Positions 10,394-18,517 of a DNA stretch of 64,000 nucleotides are shown here, piece after piece; position 1 is the first letter of the stretch; each line of letters opens with the position of its first letter. The notes under the pieces are model-generated. The model saw nothing but the letters and a program-made list of their open reading frames with translations, was not told the DNA's origin and ran no database searches. The stretch spans positions 310,001-374,000 of the forward strand of contig NZ_FOWE01000003.1 of NCBI RefSeq assembly GCF_900115395.1. Reading direction: 5' to 3'. Position numbers and translations under genes: made by a program. The stretch is from Geodermatophilus obscurus. Its GTDB lineage: Bacteria; Actinomycetota; Actinomycetes; Mycobacteriales; Geodermatophilaceae.

Positions 10394-10424
10394 ACGCTGC
10401 GACCTGAAGTCGACTCGAGGTCAA
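10394..10424 (-). promoter_or_regulatory. SDR operon promoter with a 19-bp spacer
   Basis: On the minus strand TTGACC (10424-10419) is followed by 19 bp and CAGCGT (10399-10394), then 6 nt to the ATG of the SDR gene. A 19-bp spacer is the hallmark of promoters remodelled by MerR-family regulators such as SoxR. Confidence 0.6.
10403..10420. promoter_or_regulatory. SoxR box
   Basis: CCTGAAGTCGACTCGAGG is an 18-bp dyad that agrees at 14 of 18 positions with the E. coli soxS SoxR operator (CCTCAAGTTAACTTGAGG). It lies exactly within the 19-bp spacer of the minus-strand promoter and between the SDR gene and soxR. Confidence 0.75.
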
Positions 10425-10433
10425 GGGGGCGGC

Positions 10434-10919
10434 GTGGAGCTGCTGGCGATCGGGGAGGTGGCGGCGCGCGCGGGCCTGACGCCGTCGGCCCTGCGGCACT
10501 ACGAGGCCGAGGGGCTGCTGGCGCCCGAGCGGACGGCGGGCGGCGCGCGGCGCTACCCGCGCTCGGTGCTGCGGCGGCTCGCCTTCGTCCGCGCGGCGCA
10601 GAACGTGGGCCTGTCGCTACCGGAGATCCGGCAGGCGCTGGCCTCGCTGCCCGACGGCCGGACGCCGTCGGCCCGCGACTGGGAGCGGCTCTCGCGGGGG
10701 TGGCGGGACCGGCTCGACGAGCAGATCGCCGCCCTGGTGCAGCTGCGCGACGGGCTGTCGTCGTGCATCGGCTGCGGCTGCCTGTCGCTCACCTCGTGCG
10801 GCCTGTCCAACCCCGGCGACGCCGCGGCCGCCGAGGGTCCGGGGGCGCGGCGGCTGTCGCCGCTGCTGCGCCGGCTGCCCCCGGCCGGCCGGGTCGGGGG
10901 ACCGGCCGGCCGGGGCTGA
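10434..10919 (+). CDS. soxR: Redox-sensing transcriptional activator SoxR
   Basis: The protein has 161 residues. The GTG at 10434 follows AAGGGGG and gives an N-terminus that goes straight into the MerR helix-turn-helix (LAIGEVAARAGLTPSALRHYE). The C-terminal part holds CIGCGCLSLTSC, the four-cysteine 2Fe-2S motif specific to SoxR. SoxR is activated by redox-cycling compounds. In actinobacteria it controls a small set of oxidoreductases rather than soxS. It is divergent from the SDR gene with its operator between them. Confidence 0.93.
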   Translation: MELLAIGEVAARAGLTPSALRHYEAEGLLAPERTAGGARRYPRSVLRRLAFVRAAQNVGLSLPEIRQALASLPDGRTPSARDWERLSRGWRDRLDEQIAALVQLRDGLSSCIGCGCLSLTSCGLSNPGDAAAAEGPGARRLSPLLRRLPPAGRVGGPAGRG

Positions 10920-10925
10920 CGCTCC

Positions 10926-11225
10926 TCAGCCCGCCGCGAGACCGTCCGCCTGCCCGTCCGGCTCGCCCGGGGCCGGCCGGGTGGCGTCGCTGATCCGCGG
11001 GAACGGCCGGGTGGAGAAGACGACCTCCACCGGCAGCCCGAAGAACTCCGCGATGCGCAGCGCGAGGTTCAGGCTCGGGTTGTACTCGCCGCGCTCGAGG
11101 TAGCCCACCGTCTGGTAGTGGACGCCGAGCGCATCGGCCAGCTCCCGCCGGGTCACGCCCTGCTCGGCGCGCAGGATCGCGATCCGGTTGTAGACCGCGT
11201 CCCTGTCGCCGCTCACCGGAGCCAC
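10926..11225 (-). CDS. XRE-family helix-turn-helix regulator
   Basis: A 99-residue protein with a complete HTH (LADALGVHYQTVGYLERGEYNPSLNLALRIAEFF), very similar in style to the small YozG/Cro-type regulators found beside ABC exporters. The C-terminal 25 residues are low-complexity. The GTG at 11225 is used; a second GTG at 11216 is equally possible. It lies just downstream of the ABC permease on the same strand and may be the last gene of that operon. Confidence 0.85.
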   Translation of the reverse strand: MAPVSGDRDAVYNRIAILRAEQGVTRRELADALGVHYQTVGYLERGEYNPSLNLALRIAEFFGLPVEVVFSTRPFPRISDATRPAPGEPDGQADGLAAG

Positions 11226-11246
11226 CGGGTCACCCGACCCACCGGG

Positions 11247-12101
11247 TCACCGGACCCACTGCGCCGCCTGGTCGCGCGCCGCCGCCACCGAGGAGCCGGA
11301 CTGCCGGCGGGCCATCCGCCGCAGCACCCGCGGGGTGAGCAGCAGGCCCGCCACCGCCCACGCCGCCAGCACGAGCACCGTCGTCCCCGTGCGCCAGGAG
11401 TCGCCGAGCTCCACGGCGGCGGCCGCGTCGGGGAGGAACGCCGAGCGCATGCCCAGGCCGATCCAGTAGGTCGGGAACACCTGGGCGACCGCCTGCACCC
11501 AGCCCCACAGCGCCTGGACCGGGAAGAAGACCCCGGAGATCGCCGTGACCACGATGACCGGGAGCATCCCCCAGGTGGTGACCTTCTGCGTGCTCGGCAC
11601 CAGCGAGCCGATCACCATGCCCAGCGGCAGGGTCGCGAGCAGCCCCAGCACGACCACCCAGGTCACGGTGAGCCAGCCCGCGGCGCCGCGGTCCATCACG
11701 CCGTCGAAGAGCAGGAAGCTCGGCACGAGGATGACCAGGAGCAGGGGCACCAACCCGAGCGAGTGCAGGACGACCTGGCCGGTCACGTACCCCTGCATGC
11801 CGTGGGGCACCGCCTTGTGCCGCAGCAGCGTCCCGTCCTCCCGCTCCATGGCCAGGGAGAAGGCCGGGCCGATGACCACGCCGAAGGCCAGGAGTGCGGC
11901 GAGGATGCCGGGCAGGCTGTAGGCCACCACCGAGATGCCGGTGCCGTCGATCTGCTCGTCCCGGTTGAACCACAGGTAGAGCAGGGTGCCGAGGCCCATG
12001 AACAGGTAGAAGCCCTGGTCCTGGGGGCTGCGGAGGCTGAGCAGGAACTCCGTCCAGCCGCGGCGGACGCCGAGCGCGAGCGCGTTGCGGGTGGCGTTCA
12101 C
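11247..12101 (-). CDS. ABC-2 type transporter permease
   Basis: A 284-residue permease starting at a GTG that overlaps the ATPase stop (GTGA). Six hydrophobic segments are visible, with the ABC-2 pattern of a conserved amphipathic MEREDGTLLRHKAVPHG loop after the second and a GxxFP motif (SGVFFPVQALWGW) late in the protein. It forms an exporter with the preceding ATPase. The substrate (drug, lipid or peptide) cannot be read from the sequence. Confidence 0.88.
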   Translation of the reverse strand: MNATRNALALGVRRGWTEFLLSLRSPQDQGFYLFMGLGTLLYLWFNRDEQIDGTGISVVAYSLPGILAALLAFGVVIGPAFSLAMEREDGTLLRHKAVPHGMQGYVTGQVVLHSLGLVPLLLVILVPSFLLFDGVMDRGAAGWLTVTWVVVLGLLATLPLGMVIGSLVPSTQKVTTWGMLPVIVVTAISGVFFPVQALWGWVQAVAQVFPTYWIGLGMRSAFLPDAAAAVELGDSWRTGTTVLVLAAWAVAGLLLTPRVLRRMARRQSGSSVAAARDQAAQWVR

Positions 12102-13033
12102 CGGGTCACCTCCACCAGCGCCGGCGCGGCCGGTGCGCCGGTCTCGGACCGCTGCACCATCGCCAGGTAGGTGTCCTCGAGGCTGGCGTGGCGGACCTCG
12201 AGATCGGTCAGCTCGTCGCCGTGCTGCTCGAACAGCCCCCGGACGAACGCGACGACGTCGTCGGTGCCGTGCACGTACCGCTCCCGCCCGCACGCCCAGC
12301 GCACCTCCGAGGTGCCCGCCACCTGCCGGGCCAGCGCGTCGGGGCTGCCGTCGGCGACGATGCGCCCGTCGGCCAGGATCAGGATGCGGTCGGCCAGCTT
12401 CTCGGCCTCGTCGAGGTCGTGGGTGGTGAGCAGGATGCTCGTGCCCTCGAGGTCGGAGAGCCGGTGCACCAGGTCGTGGAAGTCCCGGCGGGCCTGCGGG
12501 TCGAACCCGGCCGTCGGCTCGTCGAGGAACAGCAGCTCCGGGCGGCCGATGATGCCGACGGCCACGTCGAGCCGGCGCCGCTGGCCGCCCGACAGAGTGC
12601 CGATCTTCCGGTCGGCGAACTCGGCCATCCCGACCACCTCGAGCAACCAGTCGACGGCGTAGGGCCGGGGCCGCTCGGGTGTGCCGTAGGCGGCGTAGTA
12701 GCCGCCGAGCTGGTCGAGCAGCCGGCGCGGGGTCCACCGGGCGTGGTCGCGCCACGACTGCAGCACGACGCCGACCCGCGCCCGCCAGGCGTCCCCGGCG
12801 TGCGCCGGGTCCTCGCCGAGCACGCGGACCTCGCCCGCCGACGGCAGCCGGAAGCCCTCGAGGATCTCGATGGTGGTGGTCTTGCCCGCCCCGTTGGGGC
12901 CGAGCAGGCAGACGACCTCGCCCGCGTCGACGGTCAGGTCGACGCCGGTGAGGACCTCGGTGGTGCCGTAGGTCATCCGCAGGTCGCGGACCTCGATGAC
13001 CGGGTCGTCGGACGGGGGAGCGGAACGGGGCAT
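12098..13033 (-). CDS. ABC transporter ATP-binding protein
   Basis: The protein has 311 residues. The ATG at 13033 follows GGAGGCGACG; an upstream in-frame start (13150) would add an unconserved stretch. Walker A is GPNGAGKTTT, the signature LSGGQRRRLDVA, Walker B ELLFLDEP, and the switch His is in TTHDLDEAE. The C-terminal 90 residues form the accessory domain common in drug-export ATPases of the CcmA/DrrA type. It pairs with the overlapping permease gene. Confidence 0.92.
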   Translation of the reverse strand: MPRSAPPSDDPVIEVRDLRMTYGTTEVLTGVDLTVDAGEVVCLLGPNGAGKTTTIEILEGFRLPSAGEVRVLGEDPAHAGDAWRARVGVVLQSWRDHARWTPRRLLDQLGGYYAAYGTPERPRPYAVDWLLEVVGMAEFADRKIGTLSGGQRRRLDVAVGIIGRPELLFLDEPTAGFDPQARRDFHDLVHRLSDLEGTSILLTTHDLDEAEKLADRILILADGRIVADGSPDALARQVAGTSEVRWACGRERYVHGTDDVVAFVRGLFEQHGDELTDLEVRHASLEDTYLAMVQRSETGAPAAPALVEVTR

Positions 13034-13076
13034 CGTCGCCTCCGGGGGGACGCCGTCGGATGCTGCAGATAGTAGG

Positions 13077-13103
13077 AGTGCTACATCCGCAGCGCCAGTG
13101 CTA
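13077..13103. promoter_or_regulatory. Direct-repeat operator candidate upstream of the ABC exporter
   Basis: AGTGCTA occurs at 13077-13083 and 13097-13103, exactly 20 bp (two helical turns) apart. A TACTAT box on the minus strand (13074-13069) could be the -10 of the exporter promoter. Binding by a regulator is inference. Confidence 0.35.
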
Positions 13104-13276
13104 TCCCCGCTGGTTCTTCGGCGGCGATCGTGGAGGTCCGGTGGCGACACGCGGGGGCGGCGCGGCGTGTCACCACGCCGGCGCCATGATCGCGGGGGGA
13201 CGGCGCCCGGGTCGGCGCCCGGGCCTGGGCTGGGAGGAGCGCCCGGGCCGGAGCCGGATCGGACCGTCGTGGCCGG

Positions 13277-14524
13277 CTAGAGCTGCGGTGCCAGGCCGAC
13301 GACGTCGCCGACCACCCAGACGGCCGGCGGGCGGATGCCCTCGTCGGCGAGCGTCGCGGCCAGGCCGGTCAGCGTGGTGCGCACGACGCGCTGGGTGGGC
13401 GTGGAGCCGTCGGCGATGACGGCCACCGGGGTCTGCGGGGCGCGGCCGTGCTCGACCAGCGCCGCCGCGATCGCCCCCGCGGTGTCGACGCCCATGAGCA
13501 CCACGACGGTGCCGCGCAGCCGGCCGAGCGCGGTCCAGTCGACCAGCGACTGCGGGTGGCCGGGCGGCACGTGCCCGGAGACGACGACGAACTCGTGGGT
13601 CAGCCCGCGGTGGGTGACCGGGATGCCGGCGAGCCCGGGGACGCCGATCGCGCTGGTCACGCCGGGGACCACCTCGACCGGCACGCCCGCGGCGACGCAC
13701 GCCTCGAGCTCCTCCATGCCGCGGCCGAACACGAACGGGTCCCCGCCCTTGAGCCGCACCACCCGCTTGCCGGCCAGCGCGCGCTCGACCAGCAGCGCGT
13801 TGATCTGCTCCTGCGCCATCGACCGCCCGCGCGGCAGCTTCGAGGCGTCGATGACCTCGACCTCCGGCGGCAGCGAGGCCAGCAGCGACTGGGGCGCGAG
13901 GTGGTCGGCCAGGACGACGTCGGCCTGCGCCACCGCCTGCTGCCCGCGGACGGTGACCAGCCCGGGGTCGCCGGGGCCGCCGCCGACCAGGACCACGCTG
14001 CCGGCGCGCCCGCCCTCGGGGGAGCGGGCGGCGCGGTCGCGGATGCTGCCGTCGGTGAGCCCGGCGACGACGGCGTCGCGGACGCCGACCGCCCGCTGCG
14101 GGTCACCGCCCCCGTGCACGCCGACGACGAGGTCGCCCTGTCGGCCGACGGCGGGCGTCCACACGCTGGAGGCCGAGCGGTCGTCGGCGCGGGCGCAGAA
14201 CACCCTCAGCCGCTCGGCCTCCTCGGCCACGGCGGCGTTCACGGCGGGGTCGTCGGTGGCCGCGACCGCGTACCAGGCGCCGTCGAGGTCGCCGGGCTGG
14301 TAGCGGCGGGCCACCCAGGTCAGCGAGCCGGGCTCGACCAGCGCCTCCAGCGCCGGGGTGACCTCGGGGCTGACCACGGTGACCCGGGCGCGCGCCTCGA
14401 GCAGCCCGGCCACCCGGCGGTGGGCGACCGAGCCGCCGCCGACCACGACCACGGAGCGGTCGAGCAGGCGCAGGCCGACGGGGTAGACGACCCCGCTCGC
14501 GGGGTCGACGGGCGTGGCGCTCAG
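13277..14524 (-). CDS. cobA: Siroheme synthase / uroporphyrinogen-III C-methyltransferase (CysG-like fusion), probable CTG start
   Basis: The protein has 415 residues: an N-terminal Met8/CysG-B type NAD-dependent domain (VVVVGGGSVAHRR, then ATDDPAVN) and a C-terminal SUMT domain (VLVGGGPGDPGLVTVRG, ..KLPRGRS, VVRLKGGDPFVFGRG, VVPGVTSAIGVPGLAGIP). It makes precorrin-2, the entry to cobalamin and siroheme. No ATG/GTG/TTG start precedes the Rossmann glycine motif closely enough to leave the domain complete. A CTG at 14524 does: it is preceded by GGAGGAG with 5-nt spacing and overlaps the cobC stop (CTGA), as the other operon genes overlap. A GTG at 14452 is the fallback start. Confidence 0.9.
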   Translation of the reverse strand: MSATPVDPASGVVYPVGLRLLDRSVVVVGGGSVAHRRVAGLLEARARVTVVSPEVTPALEALVEPGSLTWVARRYQPGDLDGAWYAVAATDDPAVNAAVAEEAERLRVFCARADDRSASSVWTPAVGRQGDLVVGVHGGGDPQRAVGVRDAVVAGLTDGSIRDRAARSPEGGRAGSVVLVGGGPGDPGLVTVRGQQAVAQADVVLADHLAPQSLLASLPPEVEVIDASKLPRGRSMAQEQINALLVERALAGKRVVRLKGGDPFVFGRGMEELEACVAAGVPVEVVPGVTSAIGVPGLAGIPVTHRGLTHEFVVVSGHVPPGHPQSLVDWTALGRLRGTVVVLMGVDTAGAIAAALVEHGRAPQTPVAVIADGSTPTQRVVRTTLTGLAATLADEGIRPPAVWVVGDVVGLAPQL

Positions 14525-15594
14525 CGGTGCTCCTCCGGGACGGCGGCCTGCTGCGACGTCGTCGTCGGCATGTCGCCGTCAAGGATCGCAGTGAGGTCCG
14601 CGGCGAACGCACGCGAGGTCGCCGGGTCGCGGACGGCCACCCGCAGGTGGTCGGGGGACAGGCCGGGGAAGGTGTCCCCGCGGCGCACCGCCCAGCCCCG
14701 CTCCCGCAGCGCCGCGCGGACCCGCGCGCCGCCGGGCACGCGCAGCAGCACGAACGACGACCGCGGCTCCCCGACGACGAGCCCGGGCGGCAGGGCGGCC
14801 AGGAGCGCCGCCCGGTGCGCGACCAGCCCGCGGGCCGCGGCGCCGGCCTCCGCGCGGGCCTGCGGCGTGGTGCAGGCGGCCAGCGCCGCGAGCGCCGGGG
14901 TCGACAGCGGCCAGTGTGGCTGCGCGGCGGCCATAGCGGCGACCACCGGTGCCGGCCCGAGCGCGTAGCCGACGCGCACACCCGCCAGCCCCCACGTCTT
15001 GGTCAGGCTGCGGACCACCACCAGGCCCGGCAGGTCGGTGCGCGCCGCGAGCGACTCGGGCTCGCCGGGCACGGTGTCGGCGAACGCCTCGTCGACCACC
15101 AGCACCCGCCCGGGCCGGGCGAGCGCGGCGACGTCACGGTGCGGGTGCAGCACCGAGGTGGGGTTGGTCGGGTTGCCGAGGACGACGAGGTCGGCGTCGT
15201 CGGGCACGGCGGCCGGGTCCAGCCGGTGCGCGGGCGGGGCGAGCAGCAGCCGCTCGACGGGGTGACCGGCCGCCCGCAGCGCCGCCTCCGGCTCGGTGAA
15301 CGACGGGTGGACGACGACCGCGCGGCGCGGCCGCAGCGCCCGCGCGAGCAGCACGAACGCCTCGGCGGCGCCCGCGGTGGGCAGCACCTCGGCGGGGTCG
15401 CGGCCGTGCGCGGCGGCCACCGCGGCGCGGGCCGGGCGGAGGTCGGGGTAGGCGGCGACGTCGGCGAGGGACGCGGCCAGGACCTCCCGCAGCCACGGCG
15501 GCGGCGTGCCGGCGCGGACGTTGACGGCGAGGTCGACCAGGCCGGGCGCCAGGTCGAGGTCGCCGTGGTGGTCGAGGTCGACGTCCTCGGTCAC
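14521..15594 (-). CDS. cobC: Threonine-phosphate decarboxylase-like aminotransferase (CobC)
   Basis: A 357-residue fold-type I PLP enzyme. NPTNPTS marks the cofactor-binding region, DEAF the PLP pyridine Asp, and SLTKTWGLAGVRVGY the Schiff-base Lys. Placement between cobE and cobA in a cobalamin operon supports CobC (L-threonine-O-3-phosphate decarboxylase, supplying aminopropanol phosphate) rather than histidinol-phosphate aminotransferase. The GTG at 15594 overlaps the cobE stop; a run of GGAGGAG near its 3' end serves as ribosome site for cobA. Confidence 0.88.
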   Translation of the reverse strand: MTEDVDLDHHGDLDLAPGLVDLAVNVRAGTPPPWLREVLAASLADVAAYPDLRPARAAVAAAHGRDPAEVLPTAGAAEAFVLLARALRPRRAVVVHPSFTEPEAALRAAGHPVERLLLAPPAHRLDPAAVPDDADLVVLGNPTNPTSVLHPHRDVAALARPGRVLVVDEAFADTVPGEPESLAARTDLPGLVVVRSLTKTWGLAGVRVGYALGPAPVVAAMAAAQPHWPLSTPALAALAACTTPQARAEAGAAARGLVAHRAALLAALPPGLVVGEPRSSFVLLRVPGGARVRAALRERGWAVRRGDTFPGLSPDHLRVAVRDPATSRAFAADLTAILDGDMPTTTSQQAAVPEEHR

Positions 15595-15932
15595 TCCGAC
15601 ACCGCCACGGTGACCCGGCCGCGGACCGTCCTGCCCACCACCAGCCGCGCCCCGTGCAGGAGCGCGGCGGCCTCGGCCACCGACGGCGTGCCCACCGCGG
15701 CGGCCACCCGGGCCGACGGGGACGGGACCGCCACGCCGGCCAGGACCGCCGCGGGGTGCCCGGTCAGCGGCCAGCCGCGGGCGGCGGCGGCGTCCCGCAC
15801 CCCGGGCTCGGCGGCGCGGGCCTCCAGGGTGGCCAGCCGCGCCACCCGGGCACCGGCGGGCAGGACGGCGTCGACGGCGGCCAGCACCTCCGCCACCGAC
15901 ACCCCGGAGACCGCGCCGACGCCGACGGTCAC
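15591..15932 (-). CDS. cobE: CobE / CbiG C-terminal-domain protein
   Basis: This small protein of 113 residues begins [16 protein letters not shown] and has [23 protein letters not shown] and a late [17 protein letters not shown]. The order matches the CobE/CbiG C-terminal family (an alpha/beta fold with a glycine-rich N-terminal loop). The N-terminal and central CbiG domains are absent, as expected for the aerobic pathway, where CobE acts as a substrate-binding helper. The GTG at 15932 overlaps the cbiO stop; GTG at 15938 is an alternative start. Confidence 0.82.
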   Translation of the reverse strand: MTVGVGAVSGVSVAEVLAAVDAVLPAGARVARLATLEARAAEPGVRDAAAARGWPLTGHPAAVLAGVAVPSPSARVAAAVGTPSVAEAAALLHGARLVVGRTVRGRVTVAVSE

Positions 15933-16783
15933 GTCCACGGGGAGACGCCGGGCCGGTCGGGCAGGGCGGCGAGCAGCGCCGGGGCGTCGCGGGGGAGCGG
16001 GCCGTCGTCGGGCAGCAGGCCGAGCGCACGCAGCCGCGTGCCGACGGTCAGCGCCCACGGCCGGTCGAGCCGGGCGCGGGCGAGCAGGTCGTCGTCGGCG
16101 AGGAGCTGCTCGGGCAGGCCCTGCACCACCCGCCGGTCGACGACGACGGCCACCTCGTCGGCCCAGCGCAGCGCGAGGTCGACGTCGTGGGTGCTCATGA
16201 CCACCGTGGAGCCCGACGCCCGCAGCCGGTCGAGGGCGGCCAGCGCCTCGGCGACGGCGGAGGGGTCGAGGCCGGCGGTGGGCTCGTCGAGCAGCAGCAC
16301 GCACGGGCGCATGGCGACCGCGCCGGCGATGGCCACCCGCTTGCGCTCGCCGTAGGACAGCTGGTGGGTGGGCCGGTCGGCGAGGCCGTCGACGGCGAGC
16401 AGCGCGAGGGCCTCGGCGACCCGCTCGCGCACCTGCTCCGCGGTCAGCCCCAGGTTGAGCGGGCCGAAGGACACGTCCTGGGCCACCGAGGCGCTGAACA
16501 GCTGGTCGTCGGGGTCCTGCAGGACGAGCTGGACCTCCTGCCGGTGCGCGCGCAGGCCGCCGCGGGTGTGCCGCAGCAGCGCCCCGTCGACGGCGACCGC
16601 GCCGGAGTCGGGCCGCAGCGCGCCGGACAGGCAGCGCAGCAGGGTGGTCTTGCCCGAGCCGTTGGCGCCGAGGACGGCGAGGCGCCGGCCGGCGGGGACG
16701 GTGAGCGAGGCGCCGTCGAGCACCCGGCGGCCGCGTCCGTAGCCGACCACCAGGCGCTCGGCGGTGATCGTCCGGTGACTCAC
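15929..16783 (-). CDS. cbiO: Cobalt ECF transporter ATPase CbiO
   Basis: A 284-residue ABC ATPase. Walker A is [10 protein letters not shown], the Q-loop LQDPDDQLF is typical of ECF-type ATPases, the signature is [13 protein letters not shown], and Walker B is [12 protein letters not shown] followed by STHDVDLA. It energises CbiMNQ. The ATG overlaps the cbiQ stop by 4 nt and its own stop overlaps cobE. Confidence 0.95.
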   Translation of the reverse strand: MSHRTITAERLVVGYGRGRRVLDGASLTVPAGRRLAVLGANGSGKTTLLRCLSGALRPDSGAVAVDGALLRHTRGGLRAHRQEVQLVLQDPDDQLFSASVAQDVSFGPLNLGLTAEQVRERVAEALALLAVDGLADRPTHQLSYGERKRVAIAGAVAMRPCVLLLDEPTAGLDPSAVAEALAALDRLRASGSTVVMSTHDVDLALRWADEVAVVVDRRVVQGLPEQLLADDDLLARARLDRPWALTVGTRLRALGLLPDDGPLPRDAPALLAALPDRPGVSPWT

Positions 16784-17517
16784 GCGCCCAGCACCCCGGC
16801 GGCGACCAGCGCGGCCAGGCCGGCCGCGGTCGCGGCCAGGAACCCGGGGGAGGAGGGCCGCGCCTCCGGCAGGACCTGCAGGCCGGCCTCCATCCCGCGC
16901 CCGGCCAGGCCCTCCTGCAGCCGGCGGGCGCGGTCCCAGGAGCGGGTCAGCACGGCGGCGGCGAGCATCCCCGACGACCGGTAGGAGAGCCGCCAGGTCG
17001 AGTGACCCATGCGGGCGGTCTGCGCCTCGCGGATGGTGCGCAGGCTCTGCAGCAGCACGAACAGCATCCGGTACGTCACCCCCGCCACGTCGACGACGGC
17101 CGCCGGCACGCGCAGCCGGCGCAGCGCGTCGAGCAGGTCGGTCATCGGCGTGGTGGTGGCCAGCAGGAGCACCGCCGCACCCCCGGCGACCGAGTGCCCG
17201 ACCAGCTCACCGGCGCGCACCCCGGCACCGGGCGCCCAGCCGAGGCCACCGCCGTCGACGGTGACGACGGCGGTGAGCGCCCCGACGGCGACGAAGGCCA
17301 GGGGCCAGCGCACCGCCCGGCCGAACGTGCGGGCCGGCACCCGGGCCGGACCCAGTGCGAGGACGACCGCCGCCAGTGCCACCAGCACCCCGCCGGGCCA
17401 CACCGGCAGGGCGAGCGCGCATCCCACCAGGCCGCCGCAGAGCAGCAGCTTGTCCAGCGGCGAGCGGGTGCGCCAGGCGCTGGCCCAGGCGGCGTCGTCG
17501 ACCGCCAGGCCGGTCAT
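16780..17517 (-). CDS. cbiQ: Cobalt ECF transporter T-component CbiQ
   Basis: A 245-residue membrane protein with four or five hydrophobic segments and the coupling-helix Ala-Arg-Gly type motifs near residues 165-215 ([32 protein letters not shown]). It is the scaffold coupling CbiO to CbiM. The N-terminal [14 protein letters not shown] resembles the usual CbiQ opening. Overlaps of 4 nt on both sides place it firmly in the cbiMNQO unit. Confidence 0.93.
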   Translation of the reverse strand: MTGLAVDDAAWASAWRTRSPLDKLLLCGGLVGCALALPVWPGGVLVALAAVVLALGPARVPARTFGRAVRWPLAFVAVGALTAVVTVDGGGLGWAPGAGVRAGELVGHSVAGGAAVLLLATTTPMTDLLDALRRLRVPAAVVDVAGVTYRMLFVLLQSLRTIREAQTARMGHSTWRLSYRSSGMLAAAVLTRSWDRARRLQEGLAGRGMEAGLQVLPEARPSSPGFLAATAAGLAALVAAGVLGA

Positions 17518-17825
17518 GCGTCGTCCGCGCGCTCGGCCCCGGGCCGGGCGGCGGTGGCGCGCCGGCCGCGGAGGCGGCCCAGGACGTAGCCGAGGACGCC
17601 GCCGCCCAGGGCCGCCTGCAGCGCGAACAGCCCGGACTCGACCTCGCCCGCGGGGCTGAACACCGACTCGAACCAGGGCGTGTAGCCGCCGGCCTCGAGC
17701 TCCTCGGTGACGGCCGCGTCGGTGCCGGCGTAGTCCGACGTGCCGCCGTCGAGCAGCAGCGGCAGGGCGAACAGTGCGACCACCGCGAGCACGAGCAGCG
17801 CGGTGACCAGGTGCCGGCGGGTCAC
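17514..17825 (-). CDS. cbiN: Cobalt transport protein CbiN
   Basis: A 103-residue protein with two membrane helices (about residues 7-27 and 68-88) and an extracytoplasmic loop containing [26 protein letters not shown], the conserved CbiN loop. CbiN assists metal loading of CbiM. It overlaps cbiM and cbiQ by 4 nt each. The cytoplasmic tail is Arg-rich. Confidence 0.93.
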   Translation of the reverse strand: MTRRHLVTALLVLAVVALFALPLLLDGGTSDYAGTDAAVTEELEAGGYTPWFESVFSPAGEVESGLFALQAALGGGVLGYVLGRLRGRRATAARPGAERADDA

Positions 17826-18517
17826 CGCGCTTCCTCCGTCGGCTGCTCCGTGGCGGCCGGGCGCAGCAGGCCGAGGCGCTCGAGCTCGGGGCGCGCGTTG
17901 ACCGTCAGCACCCGGAACAGCAGCACGCCGAGCAGGCCCTCGCCGATGGCCAGGGGCACCTGGGTGAGGGCGAAGACGCCGAGGAACTTGACCAGCGCGC
18001 CGGCCAGGCCGCCGGTCGCGTCGGGGAAGGCGAGGGCCAGCTGCAGCGACGTCGTGACGTAGGTGGCGAGGTCGGCCACCGCGACGCCGGCGAAGACACC
18101 GGGCAGCAGCCCGCCCCCGGCCGCTCGGCTGAGCCGGTAGGCGCCGTAGCCGGCCCAGGGGCCCACCACCGCGAACGCGACGGCGTTGGCGCCGAGGGTG
18201 GTGAGGCCGCCGTGGGCGAGCAGCAGGGCCTGGAACAGCAGCACCACGGTGCCGAGCAGCGCCATCACCGGCGGGCGGAAGAGGATCGCCCCGGGGCCGG
18301 TGCCCGTCGGGTGGCTGGAGCTGCCGGTGACCGAGGGCAGCTTGATCGCGCTGAGCACGAAGGTGAACGCGCCGGCCGCGCCGAGCAGCAGCGTGGACTC
18401 CGGGTTCTCCCGGACCTCGCGCACCACCGCCCGGGCGCCGTGCACGACGAAGGGGGCGGCGGCGACCGTCCAGCCGACGGCGTGGCCGGCCGGCAGGAAG
18501 CCCTCAGCGATGTGCAC
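17822..18517 (-). CDS. cbiM: Cobalt ECF transporter S-component CbiM
   Basis: A 231-residue membrane protein beginning MHIAEGFLP, where the N-terminal Met-His-Ile provides the metal-binding His2 of Cbi[16 protein letters not shown] and [14 protein letters not shown] are strong family blocks. It binds Co(II) from outside and defines the specificity of the transporter. Its ATG lies 14 nt inside the end of cobB, so translation is likely coupled. Confidence 0.96.
   Translation of the reverse strand: MHIAEGFLPAGHAVGWTVAAAPFVVHGARAVVREVRENPESTLLLGAAGAFTFVLSAIKLPSVTGSSSHPTGTGPGAILFRPPVMALLGTVVLLFQALLLAHGGLTTLGANAVAFAVVGPWAGYGAYRLSRAAGGGLLPGVFAGVAVADLATYVTTSLQLALAFPDATGGLAGALVKFLGVFALTQVPLAIGEGLLGVLLFRVLTVNARPELERLGLLRPAATEQPTEEAR

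Noticed and set aside
13058..13084. CIRCE (HrcA) element suggested by GAGTGCTAC
   Set aside because: Only one half-site is present; the partner TTAGCACTC at the 9-nt spacing is missing.
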